Assembly (NCBI RefSeq): GCF_047948215.1
Contig: NC_134465.1
Location: 19,054,022-19,118,021, forward strand
Length of the DNA: 64,000 bases
Direction of reading: 5' to 3'
Source of the DNA: Lycorma delicatula
Taxonomy: Eukaryota; Arthropoda; Insecta; Hemiptera; Fulgoridae
Shown here: positions 31,724 to 41,062 of the stretch, piece by piece
How the letters are laid out: every line of letters begins with the position of its first letter
How positions within the stretch are numbered: the first letter of the stretch is position 1
Program-made: the position numbers and the translations under genes
The notes under the pieces: generated by a model
What the model saw: the letters and a program-made list of their open reading frames with translations, nothing else
What the model was told of the DNA's origin: nothing
Database searches by the model: none

Positions 31724-32404
31724 ATTATCTTTTTATAACGATTCTCTTCATACGTTTAAATCTGATCGAAAGGCTCCAGCACCGAAAAGACTTCAGAGGA
31801 CGGAATGAAGGGGAATATGGCCGGAAGTACAAAGCACATACACGCTTAGCACCCCCGTATCGGCCCCAGTCAATTATTTCTCATCGGTCTAAAGACCGGA
31901 ACACAAATACGAAATCCGTCCATAAATAACATAAAATAAATAAAATCTGTAACCGCCCCAAAACACATGATAACCCGCCAGACAAAGCAGCAAGGGACAT
32001 TTATCCGGGTTCTCCAGTTAGTAGGGAGAAAAAAACTTCCGCTATCCTTGCGTTCCGTTCCGTTCATACGTTTAACTCAAACTTCTGTTTAAAAATCACA
32101 TAGGAATCTTTAGAACGTGAAGTTAAGTTAATTATCCATTAATCTTGAAATTTTATTAAACCACACACTTTTCGGGGATAGAATAATTATTTTTAAAAAA
32201 ATCTGACCATACCTGCTATTGTAAATAACATAACATAGTTTCAATTCCCGTAGCTCTTCATTAAGATATAGTAACAAGACCAGTATAACGGATTCCTGCC
32301 AATTAAGAAGAAAGTAGTAGAAAATATAATAATGAGAGGAAATCAGAAAGGGGCTGAAAGAGACCCGTTTAATAAAGGTAACAGGTCTGTTTAACAATCG
32401 TCCT
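31724..32404. other. Interval without assigned feature
   Basis: Mixed composition. The plus strand at 31770-31920 encodes a basic low-complexity frame with no family signature. Confidence 0.3.
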
Positions 32405-33251
32405 ATGTAATACTGCCCACCGACACACCTAAACGGATGTTATTCCGTGAGAAGAGTTACCGGATCCAGATTAGGAATGAATGGGAATGAAAGGGCTCGG
32501 TCGGTAGTTCTCATGTTCTACTGGGGTCTGGTCCTGCAGGTAAAGAGGGTAGAAGTATAAATACACTGGGGAAGACCAGTTGACAGTCAGTCAGCGAAAA
32601 AGTGCAACGATATAGGAGTTATTATGCGAGTTTGAAGCGAGAGTATTCTGCGAGGTCAGTGAAGGAGGGAATTCTAGTGAATTATGTTCGACATGACTAA
32701 GGTGACAGCACAAGTGATTCCAGTACACGAAAACAAGAAATGGTTCGATAAGTTACTGTTAGACTACAAGCAAAAGAGATAATGTACTAAATTTCATTCG
32801 TAAATTGTTAGGGTAGTTTTATTTGTGAACAGCAGAGGTATTTGCCGTGAAAGAACTTTATCCTTATCTTATCGACTGTACTATTGTTTTTAATACAAGA
32901 CTAGTTATTAAAAGTGTTAAGATCAGCGGTCATGCTAATCTCTTTTTTCAATGGGACTGAATTCTGGTTTTCAATATTTAACTAGCTGTAAATAAATCCT
33001 AACGATTACATTAAATTCTGAAATTCTATTTTCTAAGTAATCTCTATTATTATTAACATTTATTGTTATTATTATTGTTTGTTGTTGTCGTTATTGCTAC
33101 TATTCTGATAATTATAGTGAGTTGTTTATTATTATTATTATTATTATGGATTTGTCTTGTTTCGCTTCTGTTCTTAACTAATAAATTATAATTATAAAAA
33201 CGTTATCAATTGTCAGTCTCTCAGTATCCTGATCGAGCCGCGAACACGCGA
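32405..33251 (+). repeat. Possible solo LTR with core promoter and polyadenylation region
   Basis: The block opens tgtaatactgcccaccgaca and closes cgaacacgcgaca, giving TG...CA-type ends. It contains a TATA box and initiator (32556-32594), and aataaa-like words near the end (33180), in the order expected of an LTR (promoter, R, poly(A) signal, U5). I could not find a matching 4-6 bp duplication, and no primer-binding site or internal sequence follows, so this may instead be the promoter and 5' UTR of a host or other gene. Confidence 0.35.
32556..32594 (+). promoter_or_regulatory. Core promoter: TATA box plus initiator
   Basis: TATAAATA at 32556-32563 is followed by tcagtcag at 32587-32594. 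The initiator A at 32589 lies 33 bases after the first T of the TATA box, a standard spacing for insect pol II promoters. It is embedded in the putative LTR. Confidence 0.5.
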
Positions 33252-34729
33252 CAATTATATTTCCTAATAGAATAATACTTCTATTAGGAAGTCATTTATT
33301 GCTAAAACCTTTTCATTATTCATTTTTTTTAATTCTTGCAAAACTTCCAATTTTAGGATTCCTGTTTCTATTTTATCTTGTTTTATTTTATCTTCTAATC
33401 TGTGGAAAGATAATGTGATTTTCTTTTAAATTCATACAGTACTTTCATTTTTTCATTCCACCTTTTAAGTTTATAGTTTTCTTTTTATAAGACTATAACA
33501 TTTGTATTGGAAATTTATTAAATACATACATACAGTTTTTCCACTAACCGTGTAATTTTTATACATGAATTCATATTAATCTTTTTTTATTAAATCTTCG
33601 ATATCTGACCATTCGTCAATAAGTTATTTCTTTTTCTTTTAAGCTTCTTAATTGATTATTTAATTTTCAGCAAAATCTTTTACCTTCTTAATCCTTCCTG
33701 TACTTTTATTTTCTTCTTTCTTCTATTTTTTCCATTTTATTTTTCCAAATATAAGTAACGTTTGAAAAAATTTCGAAGAACTTTTCTTTAATGTTTTACA
33801 ACAGAGGAATTTTTAATTAATTTTAGTATTACTATTATTGCAATACCTTTCCTTATATAAATATATAGAAATAATTATTTACTGTTATATTTTGCGTACT
33901 TACTAGTGTGGGCGTGCGTATAAGCGCGCGAGAACGGGAGAGTATAGGAGAGTTCTTTGTTAACGAAGGAAATTATATAACAGTAATCTATTAATTAAAA
34001 TTTACACCTGACTGACCAAACTTAAACAATTTATTTTCAATTTAAGGTGTGCTTTTGATAACAATGCCAACAGCAGCTAACTTTATATGACGTCAAAGGA
34101 TTAAATTAAAAGAAGAAATATACTAAAATAAATTTACATTAATGCAATCATTAAAACCATTTACTGAATTTTAAATCATATTTCATATACAGACCTTATG
34201 CGTGTATTTGTGAATGTGAGTGAGTGTTCGTAAACGGAGCACCAAAAATATATAACTGAATTCCTTGAAAATTAAACTCTGCAGTTTCTAGTAAATGAAT
34301 TTTTTTTCTGAAAGTGAATGAATTTACTGTATCACTATAGTATATTTTCTGAACATATTAAATTAAATTAACCGGAAAAAATGAAACTAAAATATTAAAT
34401 AATGTTATTGAATCAAAAATACAAACTCTTAAATAAAAGTTAAAATCGATATGCTTTTATTTTTTCTGCTCCCCAAAGACACCTCCCAAGAATTTTTTTT
34501 TATTTGTCTAGTTTACTAATGTTAAATGAAAGAAATTTAAAAACGTTCCGTTGAAAATTTACAACCAATAAAAATTACCTAAGATTTCTTTTTTTGAGAG
34601 GGTGAATTATGAAATTTTATTCTAATATTTTTAAACTTTGATCGATTCCCCTACCACCAATATTGCTCGCAAAATATTTTGTTACTATTTGACCACTACT
34701 ACGCTTAGGAAAATGGAAAAAAATATTCG
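33252..34729. other. AT-rich interval
   Basis: A small hairpin (cctaatag and ctattagg, 33263-33294) and T-rich, low-complexity sequence. No gene or known repeat recognised. Confidence 0.4.
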
Positions 34730-35110
34730 GTTAAAGAATATACAATAAATATAGTTAGTTTTCAATTTTGGGGGAAGTAAAAGAATTTGGGGGCAAATTG
34801 TAAGATAAGCATCTATGCATGTACTTAATATAAAGTGGGACATTTTCAGAAAATTGATCCTAAAGAAACTATCTACCCCACCCGCCGGAGATATTCACCC
34901 CAAACATTTACCAACAAGTTTCCCCATATACACGAATCTGTTCCAAATTTCGAAAAAATCGGTTCGTCCAGTCAAAAGATATTAAGCGTCAAACACGCCA
35001 ACACACGTACATTACTGTTTTTGTTTCTTTGGGTCACTGGCTCATGAAATGAAAAAAAAAATCCCTTACCTTTTTTTTTTACCGATTACTTTCCTTCTTG
35101 TAGCATAGTT
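34730..35110 (+). repeat. Interspersed repeat family G, copy 2
   Basis: Same order as 51572-51965: ggggcaaattgtaagataag, gcatgtact-aatataaagtgg, ttcagaaaattgatcc, agatattcacc, aaatcggttcg, acacgtacatta, ctttccttcttgtagca. A 70-codon frame here is not conserved as protein in the other copies. Confidence 0.6.
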
Positions 35111-35325
35111 GTACAATTACGATGCCAGGATAGTAAAAGGTAACGACGAAGATAAATCAACAGAAAATTAAATAAACTTCAAGAAAAAGGAATATTTGTT
35201 AAATACGCGAGGGGCAACAATAAACTATTAAAGTTACGAAGCGTTTTATAGAGATAAGAGAAAATTATACGAATGTATGGATAAAAAAAAAATTGAGGAA
35301 AAATACTAAAAGTGATGTGTGGTGT
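35111..35325. other. Short spacer
   Basis: Sequence between family G and the exon-carrying hAT copy C. Nothing assigned. Confidence 0.3.
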
Positions 35326-35593
35326 CAGTGGCGAATCGTAGTAAAAATTAGTGAGGATGCTTAACCGGAAAATTTTTTTCTGGGCCTTTTCAAGGCCATC
35401 GTTAAAGTTTTCTGTAAAATAAAATCTCCGATTAAAAACACTATAGTCCAACGGCGCTTAATTTGAATTCCTATATACACAGAAACAAATACATAATTCG
35501 TTTTTACTAATTACCTTCTCTTTCGTCCTTCCAGCGTGTTTTTGGACAGATTTGGCAATCAAAGAGGCCTTGCTTTTCGCCATCTTCTCAGTA
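35326..35593 (-). mobile_element. Copy C of exon-carrying hAT-like element (3' part)
   Basis: The terminus cagtggcgaatcgtag at 35326 (reading into the element) matches the right tip of the 55-56 kb copy. On the minus strand the order is exon 1, 103-base intron, second exon, terminus. Homology ends just upstream of the ATG, around 35593, so the left half including the other terminus is missing. The intron is about 200 bases shorter than in copies A and B; the deletion lies between attttat repeats. Confidence 0.85.
35515..35583 (-). pseudogene. Amph: Captured exon 1 of Amphiphysin (N-terminal BAR helix), best-preserved copy
   Basis: The 69-base open segment starts with ATG (35583-35581) and ends precisely at a splice donor (AAG then gtaattag). 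It encodes 23 residues: MAKSKAS, LIAKSVQKHAG, RTKEK. The motif AKSVQKHAGR-KEK is that of the N-terminal amphipathic helix (H0) of insect Amphiphysin, a BAR-domain protein that bends membranes. In animal Amphiphysin/BIN1 genes, as I remember them, the first coding exon ends at this same -KEK/-QEK boundary with a phase-0 intron, so the captured unit looks like genuine exon 1 plus donor. Downstream, after the acceptor (35412-35414), the frame reads KTLTMALKRPRKKFSG then stop. That part is not Amphiphysin (ILQNLGK would be expected) and belongs to the transposon end. The identification rests on a short but distinctive motif. The host gene itself is not in this window. Confidence 0.72.
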
Positions 35594-36097
35594 GTTTCAC
35601 AAAGCATGTGAAAAAAGTACCACATGTTTGGCATACCACAAGTTACAATCCAGTAACATTTTAGTCATTCCTTGCCGTAAGCGTTGGTCATATCAAAAAT
35701 TATTTCAGACAAAAGTTATAGATAATGTTTACAGGACTTTAAACCGATTCGATACCGTGCCTAAAAAGAGGTATGATTTTTTTGTATTCGAAACCCAATT
35801 TTTTTCTACCCGCTGGGCCAATGGATGGTGATATCAGAAATGGTTTGTATATCAGAAATATGCTTTGGCTTTCATCCAAAGCATAGTAGGAATTTTAACG
35901 AATTCTACATTTTACTTAATAAGGAAATTATAACAATTTTTTTTTCGTAAAAACCCTGCCATTTCAACCCCAATGGTCCGATTTTATTCATTAACGAACT
36001 CGCCTGCGATTTTGGATCGTTATATTTTATGTACTAATTTGAAAGTGATCGGCGCAAAATTACGGCAGTTATCGTGCACACAAGAATGTGAAATATA
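35594..36097. other. Unassigned, repeat-like sequence
   Basis: Contains words such as aacgaactcgcctgcg and gtgatcggcgcaaaattacgg that look like repeat consensus, but there is no second copy in the window. A 67-codon plus-strand frame at 35628-35831 is unassigned. Confidence 0.3.
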
Positions 36098-36158
36098 TAT
36101 ATTAAGCTGATAAGAACAGAAACTACACTTTGATCTTAGCCAACAGGCCGAGAAGCGG
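36098..36158 (-). pseudogene. U2 snRNA pseudogene, 5' 60 bases
   Basis: On the minus strand it reads cgcttctcggcctgttgg, ctaagatcaaagtgtag, then ttctgttcttatcagc and ttaata, which is U2 snRNA from its 5' end to about position 60. Differences include gtagtt in place of the branch-site recognition word gtagta, and tgttgg for tttTgg. Homology stops there (tatatatttcac follows), so stem-loop II, the Sm site and the 3' half are missing. Truncation of this kind fits a retroposed copy. It cannot function in splicing. Confidence 0.85.
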
Positions 36159-36164
36159 CAAGTT

Positions 36165-36850
36165 ATCAGTTTTACGCAGCGAAGTCGTGGAAGGCATAAG
36201 AAGGGGTTATTAATTTAGGGTCGGGCGAACAGCCCCAGCTGCGAGGCCCGGCATGCTAAGGTGTGCCGGTTCCGATCAACGGCTGTGAATTCCGGGGGAG
36301 ATTAGGAGGGAAACAAATTTAATACCGAGAACCGGCCGTCGGGTGTGGCCCGGGGACGACATACTGGGGCCCGGTTACCCCTCTTGGCGGTTTGAGACAG
36401 GCCCTATAAAGACCGAAACCCGGTACCTGTAAGGGAGAACACACAGTCGAGCCCCGTTACCCCCTCTGAAGATTAGAGGCTACCAAGATTAAGATCCGGG
36501 GGGCTGACCAGCCGTGCTGAACGTGCTACCGGTAGGTGAGGAGGCTCCCTTAGATTAAAAGGAGACTTACCTCGGCCAAACTTTATTTAAGTGTATGTCC
36601 GGCCCAGGGAAGTAAGGGATATTAAAATATATATATATAAACTTTGATGGTGGGTTTGTGGTCTTGGGGATGTGAAATGCGAAGATATGTTAAAATTTTC
36701 TGGAAGTCGAATCACGGTACCCATTACAATAGATAGCTTATGAAATCTACCTGAAAGTACGAGTAATAAACTCGGATTAGTGCCACTGGTGGATCCAATG
36801 GGGGCCACGGCCCCTTTCTTGGAGATTAACACGGTGTATTTAAACAAAAA
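36165..36850. other. GC-rich block, probably retroelement UTR
   Basis: Adjacent to the U2 5' end lies about 450 bases of unusually GC-rich sequence (gcgaggcccggcatgc, gtgtggcccggggacg, aaagaccgaaacccggtacc). Its flavour and one shared phrase (aaagaccgaaac-cggt) recall the R1-like 3' UTRs at 57.3 and 62.7 kb. From 36600 it becomes AT-rich again with words like aaactcggattagtgcc. I see no open frame with a known motif. It may be the 5' or 3' UTR of a LINE, conceivably one that targets U2 genes. Confidence 0.4.
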
Positions 36851-37759
36851 ATAATACCTTTAAAATTTATCCTTTAATAATATATCGTAATAAAAATATC
36901 CTTTAAAAAAACGAAAAATAATTTTTTTTCTCTTAAAATAAATAAAATCATGAAAAGGCGGTGTTTTTGCTTTTTTGTTGATGCCGAAAAGGGAATTTCC
37001 CAGATCCCCTTCCATTTTTGTTTGAAATCGGCCGCAAGTTATATAAATAGAGCCCAAAATTAAAATATTTTCCTAGGGCCGAGTAGAGGCTTAATCCGGT
37101 ACTGCACTTGGAGAGGAAACGTTTCCAAATTTTTGGGATCGATAATAAAGAGGCGTAGATTTTCCTAATCTACTCGGGAAAGTTGTGAAATTCATCTAAA
37201 AAAACCGGAGCTGGATAAACTATAGCAGGTTTTAAGAAAAGCACAAACTATTTGTTTAAAGTACCGTTAATTAAATCCCCGCACCTCTTTTTAATAAATA
37301 AATAACTGCGCTGTATTAATGTTATTTCGTTTAATTAGAATTCCGATATGTCATTTGATAAATGGATATGCAGTATATGTAAAACTATTAAAGATTACAA
37401 AATAATGAATGTTTGCCCTATCGTTGAATTTATAAATCAAACGTATTCTGTAAATGCAAAATCGCAGTGAATTCATCATACATTCAAATCCATATATATG
37501 CATAACAGTCTACGCAAATATGTATGAACATAAATAATGGCAAATTGAAGGGAAATTATAGTATGTAATATACAAAGATACATAACAGACTAAATGAAAC
37601 TAACTGTTCTACGACATAGTTCGGTTCATACACAAATTAAATTAACCCACGAGGGACTACAAAATTATATATTGATGATTCTATACTCGATTTAAATAAT
37701 AGAATGACGAAAAAAAACGTTATTAACTAACATACTCGTATAGTGTGTTTGTACAAATA
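36851..37759. other. AT-rich interval
   Basis: No gene or repeat recognised. Confidence 0.4.
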
Positions 37760-37760
37760 C

Positions 37761-37777
37761 ATAATATATATATATAT

Positions 37778-37831
<54 letters not shown>
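37761..37831. repeat. (TA)n followed by (CA)n microsatellite
   Basis: A short TA run to about 37778 is followed by about 26 uninterrupted CA units (37780-37831). Confidence 0.97.
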
Positions 37832-37833
<2 letters not shown>

Positions 37834-38190
37834 TCAACAGTATTTACATGTATAAAATCAAAATTAATTATTACCATATATTATTCTATTTCTATGATTT
37901 TGTTTTCACGTAAAATTATGATACTGTCATCTAGCGGTCCATTTTATTGAATTTATAATGTGATTATTTGCACGGTAATGGAATACGGAAACCGTTTTAA
38001 TAGGATACATTCCTCACGGAATAAGTCTATAGTATCTTTAAAACTTCGCTTAAAATTTAACTTCTCATACATCTACGCTTTAATTTTTTATTAAGTTAGA
38101 CAATCTTTAAAATCTTTGAAAACATAAACATTACGGTAAAATAAAACAGATGTATTACACGCTTCTATCTACATAAATAAAAATGTAAAC
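37832..38190. other. AT-rich spacer
   Basis: Nothing assigned. Confidence 0.3.
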
Positions 38191-38194
38191 GTTC

Positions 38195-38955
38195 CATTGT
38201 TTAAAATCATAATCTCCGAAAGTTGTTCACCGATTGCTTTGAGATTTTGACACAACGTTGCATTCGAATACGCGCGTGTTTTTATATGCCTACTATCTAT
38301 ATATCTAAGATGTCACAAAAACATCATGCTTTTTTTTTTAAAACAGCGCTATTTGTTAGTCATTGGTCAGATTAGTTTGATTTTTTTTTTTTTTAATTTG
38401 TTGAAGGAAAGGGTGGATATGGCTAAAAAAAAACAATTTCGATTTTTTTCAGAGGCATTTTAGAGAAAACCTTTTGAAAGCAAATTTGTTACGTACAATA
38501 TATAATCCAAAAGAATAATCCAAAAGACGTTTTTTCAAAAAAACAACAACCCTTACCTCTTAAATATAGGTTCTTTGTTCTTTTGCTTTTCTCCCTTTGG
38601 TTTACATAATTTTTAATAATCTTTTAGTCTTTATATATAGATCTATCAAAAATGCCTATGACTTTTTTTTTTTTTAAATAGACCCCAGACCTAAAATGCA
38701 GAAAATTATTTTTGAAAATCTTTTTCTTACTTTTATTGAAGGGGGTTTTAGATTTAGTGAAAACTTTATTTCTGGAAAATTTATTAAACTAACCTATACA
38801 TGAATATTTTTAGAAAATCCTTTCTTAAAACTTGTTCCCTACCAGTAAAATACATATATTCTGTTTTTGTTTCTAACTCTTTTAATTTGTATTATTAATA
38901 GCCGCGAAAGTCATGGAATCGTTTGCCAGATATTCTAGAAATCAAATAAACTACT
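38195..38955 (+). repeat. Repeat family I, copy 3, the most complete
   Basis: Contains in one piece both the left words (gattgctttgagattttgac, caatttcgatttttttc, gcattttagagaaaacc) and the right words (gggttttagatttagtg, attattaatagccgcgaaagtc) that are separated at 15.8-17.6 kb. No coding potential seen. Confidence 0.6.
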
Positions 38956-39152
38956 AATAATCTAAACTTTTCTGGATCAATAATGTGTGATGCCCCGCTT
39001 AAAATGGTTACACTGGTTCATCACACAACTTTTTCAAAAAATACTCAGTACATTTTTAAGATAAAAGTTTTAAAATATTTTCCTACCTACTGATTTGAAT
39101 ATATATATTTTAAATTTAATAAATCTCATTAATATATATATATATATTATCA

Positions 39153-39366
39153 TTAACCCGTCGGATGAGACTACTGGTTAAACTCGTAATCGCAAAATCA
39201 GTTGATTTTTGAAGTCGAGAGTTCTAAGGCTCAAATCCTTGTGAAGTCAGTTGCTTTTATATGGATTTCAATGCTAGACTGTGGATACTGATGTTCTTTG
39301 GTGGTTGGGTTTCAATTTACCATATGTCTCAGGAGTGCTCGGCCTGAGTCTGTTCAACATTACACA
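39153..39366 (+). repeat. SINE family 1, diverged, lacking 3' tail
   Basis: aacccgtcggatgagactac head, ttgatttttgaagtcgagag, ggtggttgggtttcaattta and tctcaggagtgctcg are present; the copy ends near cattacacaatt without the usual tail. More diverged than the other copies. Confidence 0.8.
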
Positions 39367-39570
39367 ATTAGCGGTAGATTTACAATTACACGCCAGACTG
39401 CGTACAGATGTCTTGGCATCTCTGCAAAGTATTGTTGACATCATGTTATTATACTAATAATAAATACATCGCACCTAAATAGATATCGTATTTTTCGTTT
39501 GATTCCGATAATACAGAATCAATCAAATTTTAACTGTAGTTTCTTGTTACACCCTTCCCTCCCGTAATAT

Positions 39571-39854
39571 CTTTTTTTCCTGTTTAACCTCCGGGAATCA
39601 TCGTCAGATATTACGTCAGAGGATGATATGTTTAAGTGTAAGTGAAGTGTAGTCTTGAACAGTCTCAGATCGACCATTTCGGAGATGTGTGGTTAATTGA
39701 ATCCCAACCACCAAAGAACACCGGTATCCGCGTTTTAGTATTCAAATCCGTATAATAGTAACTGCCTTTACTAGGACTTGAACGTTGGAACTCTCGACTT
39801 CGAAATCAGCTAATTCGCGAAGACGCATTCACCACAAGACCAACCCGGTGGATT
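39571..39854 (-). repeat. SINE family 1, full length, perfect 13 bp target duplication
   Basis: Reverse copy from tttttttcctgtttaacctc to gaccaacccggtgg. Flanks cctcccgtaatat at 39558-39570 and 39855-39867 are identical. Confidence 0.92.
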
Positions 39855-39867
39855 CCTCCCGTAATAT

Positions 39868-40880
39868 TTACAAAGTTCAAACCTCACAAGTTTTATAAAT
39901 GATAAATTAAAAAATCATACAAATAAATAACCTACAACTTGTTTTACTAAATTCAATGTTGCTGTATATATCGATCTTTGTCTAAGTCGATATTGACTTC
40001 TTAAGAAAGCTGTTACGTGATTTATTAAATTTAACGTCAGTACTGTCTGTAAAAGATCAATCCATTCAATTCATTCTTAATTGATCATAGTACTACCATC
40101 GTAATAAACGTAAAAACAAATTATTTCGAAAAAATTTAACGGGGATGACGACTATTTACACATTTAAAATGTTTTGATGGTTTGAGGAATTTTGAATGTT
40201 AATAATAACATCGACTTCGTAAGGAAATAATTACGCGTTTTACAAAATTTAATGTTATTGTTGAATGTGGTTGCGACTCACAAAAATTCATCCTCAGGCG
40301 AGAAAATTACCACTTCACCACATTTTTCTATCCTGAATTAAGATATTTCATTAGGGCATGCCATATACATAATCGGCATAAGTTCGACATTCAATTTGGT
40401 AATAATATTTTCATAATACCTAGATCATAAGAAGGAAGTCAGGGACAGAAAGAAGGTCCTTTAGGATTACCTGAATTTTGATCATAGAAAATGTGAATAT
40501 ACGCCAGAACGTTATCAAAGACTTGAAGAGTAACGAATACACTCGGCTGAAAAGTTCAATGTTCGAGTAATATGTTAAGTCTCAAATCGGTTTTTGATTA
40601 TACTGAAAATCGATTATCTGAATTTAGAAATAATGAAATACACGATTAAATACACGTAAAAAAACGGGAAGATGAAACTCCTGGACGGCTGGAATCGAAG
40701 TAGTTCTTGAACAACTTCAATATCCTCCTGATTTCATTAAAAATTGATCTGAAACGCATCCTTTAATAAATATTCTATTTTATCAGATTAAATTGTGAAT
40801 AGCGATAAATCTTAACTCTAGTTGCAATTTTTGAAGTTCTGTACGCATATTGTACAAGGGAAGCTGGACTGTTGATACTA
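39868..40880. other. AT-rich interval
   Basis: No motif recognised on either strand up to the mariner-type terminus. Confidence 0.4.
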
Positions 40881-41062
40881 GAGGGTAATCGAAAAAGACC
40901 GCAGTAATTTAAAAAAAATATTATCTCAGAAACTACTACAGATAACCAAACAAGTATTTTTTTTTAAATCACCAACTCAAAACTTTTTTTCACATATCTT
41001 AGAACGTTTCAAAATGAGGTCTATCGATCGTTCTGCAAATATCCTGTCGATAATCGATTCTA

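Noticed and set aside
36098..36158. Functional U2 snRNA gene
   Set aside because: Only the first 60 bases are present, the branch-site recognition word is mutated, and the Sm site is missing.
37780..37831. CRISPR-like array from repeated units
   Set aside because: Simple microsatellite without spacers; the context is eukaryotic.
37692..37877. Small frame with a Val-Cys repeat
   Set aside because: It is a translation of the CA microsatellite.
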